From contig NZ_NWVL01000076.1 in assembly GCF_002382885.1 (NCBI RefSeq), forward strand, positions 1 to 34,907: a stretch of 34,907 bases of DNA. The letters run 5' to 3'. The position numbers and the translations under genes are program-made. A model generated the notes under the pieces. The model was not told the origin of the DNA. It was given only the letters and a program-made list of their open reading frames with translations, and did not search any database. Below are positions 1 to 7,228 of this stretch, one piece after another. Source of the stretch: Streptomyces sp. WZ.A104. GTDB lineage: Bacteria; Actinomycetota; Actinomycetes; Streptomycetales; Streptomycetaceae. How positions within the stretch are numbered: the first letter of the stretch is position 1; the number at the start of each line of letters is the position of its first letter.

Positions 1-902
1 GCCGGGGTGCGCAGTTCGGCGCGTTCGGCGTCGATCCCGTGGAGCCCGTCGGCGGAGCCGGGCGCGGGCGGCGGCTCGGGCAGCGGCCCGCGGGCGCGGG
101 TCAGGGCCGCCCAGGTGCGCAGCCGGTCCACGTCAGCCGCGTCTCCCCCGGGCCGGGGCACGGCGCAGGCGGCTTCGGCGTGCGCCACCAGGCGTTCCAG
201 CGAACGTCGTACGGGGGTGGGGCGCCCGGAGGCGAGCAGGCACTGCCAGGCGGCGTGCACGGCGGCGGCCGCGCCGTTTCGGGTCCGGGCGCCCGGGTCC
301 TCCGCACAGTCGGCGGCGGCCGCCAGGGCGCGGGCCACGGCCCGGCGTTCGGGGCCCTCCCGGCGGAGCAGGGCGGGCGCCACCGCGACCAGCCAGGCGA
401 CCGCGCCCGCGGCGAGCGTCAGCGCGAGGTGGCCGGGGATCTGGCCGAGGCGCTGCGGGGCGAACAGGGCGGCGGAGCTGACGAAGGTGAAGATGACCGG
501 GCCGGGCGGCCCGATCCGGGTGGCGTCGCACAGCACCTTCTGAGCGGCGGCGAGCAGGGCGCCGACCGCGATGAGGACGGCGGTCGATCCGGTGAGCGAC
601 GCGGCGAGAAGGGCGAGTGCGAGACCGGCGGCCATGCCGAGCACCACGCCCGCGACGGCCCTGGCCCGGCGGGCGTACGGCAGGCCGTGGCCGTACAGCG
701 CGCACAGCGAACCGGCCATGGTGTACATCACGAGGTCCAGCCGTCCGGCGGCCAGGAGCGACAGATGGGGTACGGCGGAGGCGGCGACCACGCTGATCGC
801 GGGTTTGAACCAGGTGTCCGAGGGCCGCGCGAGCCGGAGAGCCGGGACCACCGGGAGACTGCGGACGAGGGGACGCCGGGACCGTACACATGTATCACTC
901 AC
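1..902 (-). CDS. FUSC-like integral membrane protein (3' end outside window)
   Basis: Translated from a GTG at 902, the reading frame stays open to the left edge of the window, so the C-terminus is missing. The N-terminal part alternates hydrophobic helices (for example around AISVVAASAVPHLSLLAAG, AGVVLGMAAGLALALLAAS, GALLAAAQKVL and LALTLAAGAVAWLVAVAP) with short basic loops. It is followed by a soluble, Ala/Arg-rich helical region with Trp-Gln-Cys and Leu-Glu-Arg-Leu-Val-Ala-His segments. This layout matches FUSC/aromatic-acid-exporter-like proteins of Streptomyces, whose substrates are mostly unknown. The GTG was chosen because it is the first start in the frame after the AT-rich divergent intergenic region; no strong ribosome binding site is visible, so a later start is possible. 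Seen: frame and hydrophobicity. Inferred: family. Confidence 0.6.
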   Translation of the reverse strand, partial: MSDTCVRSRRPLVRSLPVVPALRLARPSDTWFKPAISVVAASAVPHLSLLAAGRLDLVMYTMAGSLCALYGHGLPYARRARAVAGVVLGMAAGLALALLAASLTGSTAVLIAVGALLAAAQKVLCDATRIGPPGPVIFTFVSSAALFAPQRLGQIPGHLALTLAAGAVAWLVAVAPALLRREGPERRAVARALAAAADCAEDPGARTRNGAAAAVHAAWQCLLASGRPTPVRRSLERLVAHAEAACAVPRPGGDAADVDRLRTWAALTRARGPLPEPPPAPGSADGLHGIDAERAELRTP

Positions 903-1011
903 GTATATAAGTTAACAGGTGTTACACCGGTAAATGATTTCTGCCACTGTTGCGCGGACAGGGCGACCCATATTCTTTTGAATCTTCATGCACCTACTAC
1001 GATGACGGGCG
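903..1011. promoter_or_regulatory. AT-rich divergent intergenic region with an 11-bp palindrome
   Basis: This is one of the few AT-rich stretches in the window and separates two divergent genes. It contains a palindrome with a one-base centre, GGTGT-T-ACACC, at 918-928, next to the hexamer palindrome GTTAAC at 911-916. The pair lies just upstream of the minus-strand GTG start and could be an operator. On the plus strand a TACGAT-like -10 at 998-1003 would place the transcription start close to the ATG at 1012, suggesting a leaderless mRNA. No match to a named regulator was recognised. Confidence 0.4.
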
Positions 1012-1443
1012 ATGAGCAGGGTGAGCGCGCGGACCGACCGGCAGCAGTGCCGCCCTCGCACGCCCGTCGCTCTCGGCTGGGTGCTCTGCCTCCTGGCCAT
1101 GCTCTTCTGCTGTTCGGTGACCCCCTCGTCCGCCGCCGTGCCGGTGGCGGCGGGCCCGGTGGGCGCGCATTCCGTCCGCGCGTTCACTCCGGTCCCCGAC
1201 ACGTCCTTCGAGCCGGTCGTCCTGGCCGCGCCCGCCGACCGCGGGCTCGGCACCTCGTGCCACGGCCGGTCGGCGCACACGGCGGCCATCGTGCTTCCGG
1301 CCTCGTCCGCACCCGTGGCCGTTCCCTCGCCCGTGGCCTTCGTCCCGGCCGCCCCGCTCACCGGGGCGGCCGCCATCCGGGGGCCCGCACACGACGGTGT
1401 GCACTCCGTCGATCAGCTACGACTCCAGGTCCAACGGGTCTAG
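1012..1443 (+). CDS. Small predicted secreted or membrane-anchored protein
   Basis: A 143-residue protein with a basic N-terminus followed by a hydrophobic segment (residues about 19-41, VALGWVLCLLAMLFCCSV) that reads as a signal peptide or single membrane anchor. The remainder is rich in Ala, Pro and Val and ends in a polar tail (DQLRLQVQRV). No enzymatic motif is visible. It is the first gene of a tight plus-strand set with the DUF3105 and DUF305 genes (56-bp gap to the next), so a role in the same envelope process is likely. The ATG has no clear ribosome binding site and a possible -10 lies about 10 bp upstream, which suits leaderless translation. Function unknown. Confidence 0.6.
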   Translation: MSRVSARTDRQQCRPRTPVALGWVLCLLAMLFCCSVTPSSAAVPVAAGPVGAHSVRAFTPVPDTSFEPVVLAAPADRGLGTSCHGRSAHTAAIVLPASSAPVAVPSPVAFVPAAPLTGAAAIRGPAHDGVHSVDQLRLQVQRV

Positions 1444-1499
1444 AGGCAGTTCCGCTCTCCCGTAACCCGTTATGCATCCGTTGACGACGAGGACTTCCC

Positions 1500-2150
1500 A
1501 TGGCTTCCGCCAAGAACCAGAACAGCCCGGCCGCGGCACGTCGCGCCAAGCTCGAAGAGGCCCGACGCAAGGAACGGGCCCGCGAGCGCCGGGTCCGCAT
1601 CATCACCATCGGCGCATCGGTGGCCGTGGTCGCCGCGCTGGTAGCCGGGGGCGGCTACCTGATGGCGCAGGCGAACGAGAAGGAGAAGAAGGAGGAGCAG
1701 GCCAGGACCTCACCCGTCACCGGCGAGCGCACCTGGGACAAGCTGAGCCAGGAGCACGTGGCGACGAAGGTCGACTACCCGATGACCCCGCCCGTCGGCG
1801 GTGACCACAACCAGGTCTGGATGAACTGCAACGCGGACGTCTACACCGACGAGATACCGAAGGAGAGCGCCGTGCACTCCCTGGAGCACGGCGCGGTCTG
1901 GGTCACGTACAACGACAAGGCCTCCGAGGAGGACGTCGAGGCCCTGACGAAGCGGGTCAAGTCGACCCCGTACTCCCTGATGAGCCCGGTCAAGGACCAG
2001 AAGGACCCGCTGATGCTCAGCGCCTGGGGCAAGCAGGTGACGGTCAAGAGCGCCGAGGACGACCGGGTCGCGCAGTTCTTCACCAAGTACGTGCAGGGCC
2101 CGCAGACCCCTGAGCCGGGGGCCGCCTGCACCGGCGGGCTGGACAAGTGA
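1500..2150 (+). CDS. DUF3105 domain membrane-anchored protein
   Basis: A 216-residue protein. The N-terminal 37 residues are highly charged (Lys/Arg/Glu). A single membrane helix follows at about residues 38-58 (IITIGASVAVVAALVAGGGYL), then a charged linker and an extracellular domain. That domain carries the conserved DUF3105 elements: PPVGGDHNQVWMNC (about 98-111) and HSLEHGAVWVTY (about 125-136), plus a second Cys near the C-terminus. The His/Cys-rich motifs suggest metal binding, but the biochemical role of DUF3105 is not established. The gene ends in a 4-bp overlap with the DUF305 gene, so the two are translationally coupled. The GAGGA sequence before the ATG supports this start. Confidence 0.88.
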   Translation: MASAKNQNSPAAARRAKLEEARRKERARERRVRIITIGASVAVVAALVAGGGYLMAQANEKEKKEEQARTSPVTGERTWDKLSQEHVATKVDYPMTPPVGGDHNQVWMNCNADVYTDEIPKESAVHSLEHGAVWVTYNDKASEEDVEALTKRVKSTPYSLMSPVKDQKDPLMLSAWGKQVTVKSAEDDRVAQFFTKYVQGPQTPEPGAACTGGLDK

Positions 2151-2806
2151 CCTCGCTCGCGGGCCCGGGCTCCACCCGGCGGATGGTCCTCGCGGGAGCC
2201 TCCGTGCTGCTCGTGGCGCTGGGGCTGGTGGTGCTGATGGTCATCCGTCCCTCCGAGGCCTCTCCGTCCGGTGAGGGTTCGGCCTCGCAGTCGGCTCCGG
2301 CGGAGGGTTCCGTGGACGCGGGCTTCGCCCGGGACATGGCCATCCACCACCAGCAGGCGGTCGAGATGTCGTTCATCGTCCGGGACCGCACCGACGACGA
2401 GGACGTGCGGCGCCTCGCGTACGACATCATCAACACCCAGGCCAACCAGCGCGGCATGATGCTGGGCTGGCTGGAGATGTGGGGGCTGCCGAAGAGCTCT
2501 GCCGGGCCCCCCATGGAGTGGATGGGGCACACCGTCGAGCCGAGCGACGACGGTTCACTGATGCCGGGCATGGCCACCGACGCCGAACTGGAGGCGCTGG
2601 AGGCCGCGAAGGGCCAGCAGGCCGAGGTGCTGTTCCTGCGGCTGATGACCGTGCATCACCGTGCGGGCGCGGACATGGCCCAGGCCGCCGCCGGAGCCGC
2701 CGGGACGGACGCCATCCGGAATCTGGCGGCGGGCATGGTCCGCGGCCAGAAGTCCGAGATGGGCCTGATGGCGGACATGCTGAAGGCCCGGGGCGCCAAG
2801 CCCTGA
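2147..2806 (+). CDS. DUF305 (ferritin-like four-helix) membrane-anchored protein
   Basis: The GTG start overlaps the DUF3105 stop (GTGA). The 219-residue product has an N-terminal membrane anchor (residues about 11-30, MVLAGASVLLVALGLVVLMV), a Ser/Pro/Glu linker, and two copies of the DUF305 helix signature: DAGFARDMAIHHQQAVEMS (about 57-75) and LFLRLMTVHHRAGADMAQA (about 161-180). DUF305 proteins fold as ferritin-like helical bundles with His/Met-rich faces and often occur beside copper-handling genes; metal binding outside the membrane is the likely but unproven role. A strong hairpin follows 4 bp after the stop, marking the end of the operon. Confidence 0.9.
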   Translation: MTSLAGPGSTRRMVLAGASVLLVALGLVVLMVIRPSEASPSGEGSASQSAPAEGSVDAGFARDMAIHHQQAVEMSFIVRDRTDDEDVRRLAYDIINTQANQRGMMLGWLEMWGLPKSSAGPPMEWMGHTVEPSDDGSLMPGMATDAELEALEAAKGQQAEVLFLRLMTVHHRAGADMAQAAAGAAGTDAIRNLAAGMVRGQKSEMGLMADMLKARGAKP

Positions 2807-2809
2807 GCC

Positions 2810-2853
2810 GGGGGAGGGCGGTCCCGGCCGGGTGGCCGGGACCGCCCTCCCCC
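2810..2853 (+). terminator. Perfect 20-bp stem-loop terminator
   Basis: Arms 2810-2829 and 2834-2853 are exactly complementary over 20 bp with a four-base loop (GGGT). The hairpin starts right after the DUF305 stop codon and ends 50 bp before the ROK regulator. There is no T-run, as is usual for Streptomyces terminators. It is one of the strongest stems in the window. Confidence 0.85.
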
Positions 2854-2903
2854 GTATCTGCATCTGCCCGCGGTGCCCGGGATCACATAGGCTCGGCGAC
2901 GAC

Positions 2904-4151
2904 ATGAAGAGCATCCTCACTCCGCTGGGACCCAAGGCCGACAAGGACACCGTGCGACGGCACAACCTGAGCCTGGTGCTGCGTGCCGTGCGGGACGAGG
3001 GCGAGCGCGGCGATGCGACCCGCGCCGGGGTGGCCGCCCGGGTCGGCCTGACCCGCGCCGCGGTCTCCTCGCTCGTCGAACAGCTCATGGCCGGCGGGTT
3101 CCTCACCGAGTCGGGCAAGACGTTCAGCGGGCAGGCGGGCCGCCCCGGGACCGCGCTCAAGGTGGCCCGCACCGGGCCCGCCGGACTCGGCGTGGAGATC
3201 AACATCGATTACGTGTCGGTCTGCGTGGTCGACCTGGCGGGCACCGGCCGGGTCCGGCAGACCGAACACCTCGACAACCGGGGCGCGCCCGCCGGTGAGG
3301 TCCTCGCCCGGGCGGCCCGGATCGCCGCCCGCACCCTGGACTCGGCGCGCGAGCAGGAGCTGCGGCCGGTGGGCGCGGCCCTGGCGCTGCCGGGCCTGGT
3401 CTCCGACGGCGCGGTGCGCCAGGCCCCCAACCTCGGCTGGAGTGAGGTCCCGGCGCAGGAGCTGTTCGCGGACGCGCTGGCCGCCCTGCGGCCCGGCCAC
3501 CCCGTGCTGCCGGTCGCCTCGGAGAACGAGGCGAACCTCGCGGCGCTGGCGGAGCTGTGGTTCGGCGGTCTTGACGAGATGCGCAGCTTCCTCTATCTGA
3601 CCGGCGAGATCGGGGTCGGCGGTGCGCTGGTCCTGAACGGCGAACTGCTGCGCGGTGCGAACGGTTTCGCCGGGGAGATCGGCCATGTGGTGGTGGACCC
3701 GGCGGGTCCGGAGTGCCGGTGCGGTTCGCGCGGCTGCCTGGAGCAGTACGCCGGACAGGCGGCACTGCTGCGGGCGGCGGGCATCGAGGGGCTCGGCGGC
3801 GCTTCCGGGGTGCTGGAGCTGGAGCGGCGCGCGGGGACCGGTGACCCGCGTGCGGTGGCCGCGATCGGTGAGGCGGGCCGGATGCTGGGCCGGGTGCTGT
3901 CGGGGGCGGTGAACCTGCTCGACCCGGACGCGGTGGTGCTCGGCGGGATCTACCGGGGCCTGATGCCGTGGCTGTCGCGGCCCGCCGGCGAGGAGCTGAC
4001 GGACCGGGTGGTGTCGGGCCTGTGGCCCCCGGGCAGCGGCCGGCTCCGCGCGTCGTCGCTGGCGGGTGACGCGGCGCGGGGTGCGGCGGCGCTCGTGGTG
4101 CAGGACGTGCTGGACGATCCGGTGGCGTACGCGGAGCCGTCTACCGGGTGA
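2904..4151 (+). CDS. ROK-family transcriptional regulator, probably of the xylose genes
   Basis: A 415-residue protein. The N-terminal winged helix-turn-helix (about 20-75: RRHNLSLVLRAVRD to RAAVSSLVEQLMAGGFL) is followed by a ROK sugar-kinase-like fold. The ROK zinc-binding signature GHVVVDPAGPECRCGSRGCLEQY is split as GHVVVDPAGPEC then RCGSRGCLEQY around residues 265-287, and the preceding ENEANLAALAE and GEIGVGGALVLNGELLRG segments fit the family. ROK repressors with this architecture (the XylR type) bind a sugar ligand and release their operator. Convergence with xylA and proximity to xylB make xylose the likely signal. The ATG at 2904 was chosen because an upstream in-frame start would lie inside the DUF305 terminator; CACATAG at 2884-2890 could be a -10. 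Confidence 0.88.
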   Translation: MKSILTPLGPKADKDTVRRHNLSLVLRAVRDEGERGDATRAGVAARVGLTRAAVSSLVEQLMAGGFLTESGKTFSGQAGRPGTALKVARTGPAGLGVEINIDYVSVCVVDLAGTGRVRQTEHLDNRGAPAGEVLARAARIAARTLDSAREQELRPVGAALALPGLVSDGAVRQAPNLGWSEVPAQELFADALAALRPGHPVLPVASENEANLAALAELWFGGLDEMRSFLYLTGEIGVGGALVLNGELLRGANGFAGEIGHVVVDPAGPECRCGSRGCLEQYAGQAALLRAAGIEGLGGASGVLELERRAGTGDPRAVAAIGEAGRMLGRVLSGAVNLLDPDAVVLGGIYRGLMPWLSRPAGEELTDRVVSGLWPPGSGRLRASSLAGDAARGAAALVVQDVLDDPVAYAEPSTG

Positions 4152-4183
4152 GCCGGGGCCGGGCGGCTCCGGCTCACCCGGTA
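4142..4183. terminator. 15-bp stem-loop over the ROK gene stop codon
   Basis: TACCGGGTGAGCCGG (4142-4156) and CCGGCTCACCCGGTA (4169-4183) are perfectly complementary with a 12-base loop. The left arm includes the ROK stop codon (TGA 4149-4151). Because the ROK and xylA genes converge here, the hairpin could end transcription from the left, while related repeats to its right face xylA. Confidence 0.7.
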
Positions 4184-4266
4184 CGCCACCGTCCACGATT
4201 CACCCGGTACGTAGAGCGGCTCCGGCCTCACCCGGTTCGGCAGCGGCTCCGGCCTCACCCGGTACG
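4169..4266. repeat. Degenerate tandem repeats containing CACCCGGTACG
   Basis: Four copies of a CACCCGGT(A/T)CG core occur in under 100 bp. Two longer units, AGCGGCTCCGGCCTCACCCG with the shared tail GTWCG, lie at 4215-4239 and 4242-4266 with a 27-bp period and differ at one base. The first copy is the right arm of the ROK terminator and a short partial copy lies at 4200-4211. The last copy abuts the xylA stop codon. The pattern looks like duplication of a terminator arm. Confidence 0.7.
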
Positions 4267-5433
4267 TCAGCGGACGCCGAGCAGGTGGTCCATCGCCAGC
4301 TGGTCCAGCGCCTCGAAGGCCATGCCGCGCGCGGCGGCGGAGTCCACGTCGAAGTCCTCGTAGGCGCAGCGGTCGGCGAGGAGGCCCGCGAGGCCCTCCC
4401 CCGCGGTGGGGCGCGCCAGTTCGTCCAGGCGGGACGCGCGCAGGGCCGCCTGCACCTCGGGGTCGGCACGGAACGCGGCGGCGCGCTCCTTGAGGATCAG
4501 GTAGTTGCGCATGCAGCCCGCGGCCGAGTCCCAGACGCCCTCGTGGTCCTCGGTGCGCGGCGGCTTGAAGTCGAAGTGGCGGGGGCCCTCGTAGCCGCTC
4601 TCCAGCAGGTCGACGAGCCAGAACGCCTGGCGCAGGTCGCCCGCGCCGAAGCGCAGGTCCTGGTCGTACTTGATGCCGGACTGGCCGTTGAGGTCGATGT
4701 GGAAGAGCTTGTCCGCCCACATGGCCTGGGCGATGCCGTGGGGGAAGTTGAGTCCGGCCATCTGCTCGTGCCCGGTCTCCGGGTTGACGCCGACCAGTTC
4801 GGGGCGCTCCAGGCTCTCGATGAAGGCGAGGGCGTGGCCGATGGTGGGCAGCAGGATGTCGCCGCGCGGCTCGTTGGGCTTGGGCTCGATGGCGAAGCGG
4901 AGGTCGTAGCCCTGCTCGGTGACGTACTCGCCCAGCAGGTCGAAGGCCTCCTTCATCCGGTGCAGGGCGAGGCGGACGTCCTTGGCCGCGCCCGACTCCG
5001 CCCCCTCGCGGCCGCCCCACGCCACGAAGGTGGTGGCGCCGAGCTCCACGGCCAGGTCGATATTGCGGAGGGTCTTGCGGAGCGCGTAGCGGCGTACGTC
5101 GCGGTCGTTGGCGGTGAACGCGCCGTCCTTGAAGACGGGGTGGGTGAAGAGGTTCGTCGTCACCATGGGCACCGTGAGCCCGCTGCCGTCGACGGCCTGC
5201 CGGAAGCGCTTGACGAGTGCCTCGCGCTCGCCCTCCGTGGAGCCGAAGGGGATCAGGTCGTCGTCGTGGAAGGTCACACCCCAGGCGCCGAGCCCGGCGA
5301 GCCGCTGTACGGACTCGACGGGGTCGATGGCCGCTCGGGTGGCGTCGCCGAAGGGATCGCGGCCCTGCCAGCCCACGGTCCACAGGCCGAAGCTGAACTT
5401 GTCGTCGGGGGTGGGGGTGAAGCGTTCCGTCAT
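4267..5433 (-). CDS. xylA: Xylose isomerase
   Basis: A 388-residue protein, the usual length of Streptomyces xylose (glucose) isomerase, which converts D-xylose to D-xylulose in the cytoplasm using two divalent metals. Diagnostic segments include KFSFGLWTVGWQGRDPFG near the N-terminus, TFVAWGGREGAES, FAIEPKPNEPRGD (metal-binding Glu), GVNPETGHEQMAGLNFPHGI and FHIDLNGQSGIKYDQDLRFG (Asp/His metal ligands). The ATG beginning MTERFTPTP was chosen over an upstream in-frame ATG because it gives the family length and has a purine-rich AAGGCGG upstream. The gene is divergent from xylB across a 220-bp control region and convergent with the ROK regulator. Confidence 0.97.
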   Translation of the reverse strand: MTERFTPTPDDKFSFGLWTVGWQGRDPFGDATRAAIDPVESVQRLAGLGAWGVTFHDDDLIPFGSTEGEREALVKRFRQAVDGSGLTVPMVTTNLFTHPVFKDGAFTANDRDVRRYALRKTLRNIDLAVELGATTFVAWGGREGAESGAAKDVRLALHRMKEAFDLLGEYVTEQGYDLRFAIEPKPNEPRGDILLPTIGHALAFIESLERPELVGVNPETGHEQMAGLNFPHGIAQAMWADKLFHIDLNGQSGIKYDQDLRFGAGDLRQAFWLVDLLESGYEGPRHFDFKPPRTEDHEGVWDSAAGCMRNYLILKERAAAFRADPEVQAALRASRLDELARPTAGEGLAGLLADRCAYEDFDVDSAAARGMAFEALDQLAMDHLLGVR

Positions 5434-5490
5434 CGTCGTCCGACCGCCTTCGCCTACCGTCGGGACGCCCGGCCGGCAGCCCGGCACCCC

Positions 5491-5520
5491 TATTTGTTAA
5501 GTGTCATGACTAATCAAGCA
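5491..5520. promoter_or_regulatory. Candidate xylA/xylB operator-promoter
   Basis: The 220-bp gap between divergent xylA and xylB is AT-rich only here. The segment holds the perfect palindrome GTCATGAC (5503-5510), flanked by TTTGTTAAGT on the left and ACTAATCAAG on the right, which are partly complementary. On the minus strand TTGATT and AATAGG are spaced 17 bp apart and could be the xylA promoter, so a protein bound to the palindrome would block it. TTTGT also recurs at 5601-5605 nearer xylB. ROK binding is inferred from context. Confidence 0.5.
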
Positions 5521-5653
5521 CACCACACCTCGGCCAGGGAACCCCCTGTCGGGTGGAGTCGACCCCAACCCCCTGTGCAGGGCGACAGGCATCCCGTAAT
5601 TTGTTCGTGCCCCAGCCAAATGACCAGGCCGTCCCGCGCGAAAGAGGCTCCCC

Positions 5654-7135
5654 ATGCCGTCACCCGCCGCCGTCATCGGCGTGGACAGCTCGACCCAGTC
5701 CACGAAAGCCGCGGTCATCGACGTCTCGACCGGTGAGCAGCTCGCCGTCGGGCGCGCCCCGCACGTCGTCACCGGCGAGTCCGGGGCCCGCGAGAGCGAT
5801 CCGGAGATCTGGTGGCGGGCGCTGTGCGAGGCGGTGGCCGCCGGGCTGAAGGAGTCGGGCCTCCCCGCCCGCGCGGTCACCGGTATCGCGGTCGCCGGAC
5901 AGCAGCACGGGCTCGTCGTGCTGGACCGGACGGGCCGTCCGCTGCGCCCCGCGCTGCTGTGGAACGACACCCGCTCCGCGCCGCAGGCCGCCGCCCTCAC
6001 CGACGCGCTCGGCGGGCCCGGGGCCTGGACCGCCCGCACCGGTTCCGTACCCGTGGCCTCGATCACCGCATCCAAATGGCAGTGGCTGCGCGAGCACGAC
6101 CCGGCGAACGCGGCACGGGCGGCCGCGGTCCGGCTCCCCCACGACTTCCTCACCGAGCGCCTCGCGGGCGTCGCCGCCACCGACCCGGGGGACGCGTCGG
6201 GCAGCGGCTGGTACTCCACGGCCACCGGCGCGTACGACCCCGTCCTACTGGAGCTCCTCGGCCTGGACGCGGCCCTGCTGCCCGAGGTCGCGCCCACCGG
6301 GGCGGCCCGGGTCGGCTCGCTCACCGGGGCGGCGGCACAGGCACTCGGGCTGCCCGCGGGCATCGCCGTGGCGGCCGGCACCGGGGACAACATGAGCGCC
6401 GCCGTGGGCCTCGGCCTGGGCGGCGGGGGGCTGCTGGACCACCCGGCCCTGAGTCTCGGCACCTCCGGAACGGTGTTCGCGGCCTCCCTTACCCGGCCCG
6501 GCTCTCCCGCGCTGAACGGGTTCGCCGCCGCCGACGGTACGTATCTGCCGCTGGCCTGCACCCTCAACTGCACCCTCGCCGTGGACAAGGTGGCCGCTCT
6601 GCTGGGCCTGGACCGCGAGGACGCGGCGCCCGGCGGGGAGGCCGTCCTCCTCCCGTATCTCGACGGCGAACGGACCCCCGATCTGCCGACTTCCTCGGGG
6701 CTCCTGACCGGGCTGCGCCACGACACCACCGGGCAGCAACTGCTGGGCGCCGCCTACGAGGGCGCGGCCGTCACCGTACTGCGGGCGCTCGACGAACTGC
6801 TGTCGGCGTGCGCCCTCGATCCGCACGCCCCCGAGGTGGCCGCACGCCCGCTGCGCCTGATCGGGGGCGGGGCGCGGGGGCGGATGTGGGTGGAGACGGT
6901 CCGCCGGCTCTCCGGCCGCCCGCTCGTCCTCCCCGGCAGCGGGGAGCTGGTCGCCCTCGGTGCGGCGGCGCTCGCCGCCTCGGCCGCGGGCGGAGGCGAT
7001 CCGGTGGCGCTGGCGACGGCGTGGCGACGCGGCGGGACGGACCGTCAGCTCGACCCGGTGGCACGGGACACGGAGACCTGGCAGCGGGTCACCTCGGTGC
7101 TGGACCGGGCCGCACGGCCGCTGCTCGGCGGCTGA
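5654..7135 (+). CDS. xylB: Xylulokinase
   Basis: A 493-residue FGGY-family sugar kinase that phosphorylates D-xylulose to xylulose 5-phosphate, the step after XylA. Seen in order: the N-terminal phosphate loop (VIGVDSSTQSTKAAVID), the GIAVAGQQHGLVVLD and LLWNDTRS substrate region, GTGDNMSAAVGLG, the second phosphate motif LSLGTSGTVFA, LLPYLDGERTPDLP, and the C-terminal adenosine segment LRLIGGGARGRMW followed by ALGAAALAA. The length fits the family. The ATG has AGAGG 9 bases upstream. The gene is divergent from xylA and presumably controlled from the same intergenic region. Confidence 0.95.
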   Translation: MPSPAAVIGVDSSTQSTKAAVIDVSTGEQLAVGRAPHVVTGESGARESDPEIWWRALCEAVAAGLKESGLPARAVTGIAVAGQQHGLVVLDRTGRPLRPALLWNDTRSAPQAAALTDALGGPGAWTARTGSVPVASITASKWQWLREHDPANAARAAAVRLPHDFLTERLAGVAATDPGDASGSGWYSTATGAYDPVLLELLGLDAALLPEVAPTGAARVGSLTGAAAQALGLPAGIAVAAGTGDNMSAAVGLGLGGGGLLDHPALSLGTSGTVFAASLTRPGSPALNGFAAADGTYLPLACTLNCTLAVDKVAALLGLDREDAAPGGEAVLLPYLDGERTPDLPTSSGLLTGLRHDTTGQQLLGAAYEGAAVTVLRALDELLSACALDPHAPEVAARPLRLIGGGARGRMWVETVRRLSGRPLVLPGSGELVALGAAALAASAAGGGDPVALATAWRRGGTDRQLDPVARDTETWQRVTSVLDRAARPLLGG

Positions 7136-7192
7136 TCGTCAGCCCCCCGGCGGGCCGGTCAGCCACCCCGCGACGGTTCTCACCGACCCCGG

Positions 7193-7220
7193 TTGGGAAT
7201 ACGAACTGATTTTCCATAAG
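7193..7220 (+). promoter_or_regulatory. Candidate leaderless promoter for the VWA gene
   Basis: TTGGGA (7193-7198) and CATAAG (7215-7220) are separated by 16 bp, with the expected transcription start within a base or two of the ATG at 7229. There is no purine-rich ribosome binding site between them, so the mRNA may be leaderless. A weak hairpin GGCTGA/TCAGCC at 7130-7144 over the xylB stop precedes it. Confidence 0.45.
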
Positions 7221-7228
7221 ATCCGGCG

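Noticed and set aside
133..891. Minus-strand ORF starting at an ATG at 891
   Set aside because: Arg/Pro-rich with no hydrophobic periodicity; the frame one base off gives clear membrane helices.
39..1484. Long plus-strand open frame across the first 1.5 kb
   Set aside because: It is a Gly/Arg-rich shadow of the FUSC-like gene on the other strand and runs through an AT-rich promoter region; no protein-like pattern.
3950..5383. Second long minus-strand frame over xylA
   Set aside because: Out-of-frame shadow; the xylA frame is unambiguous.
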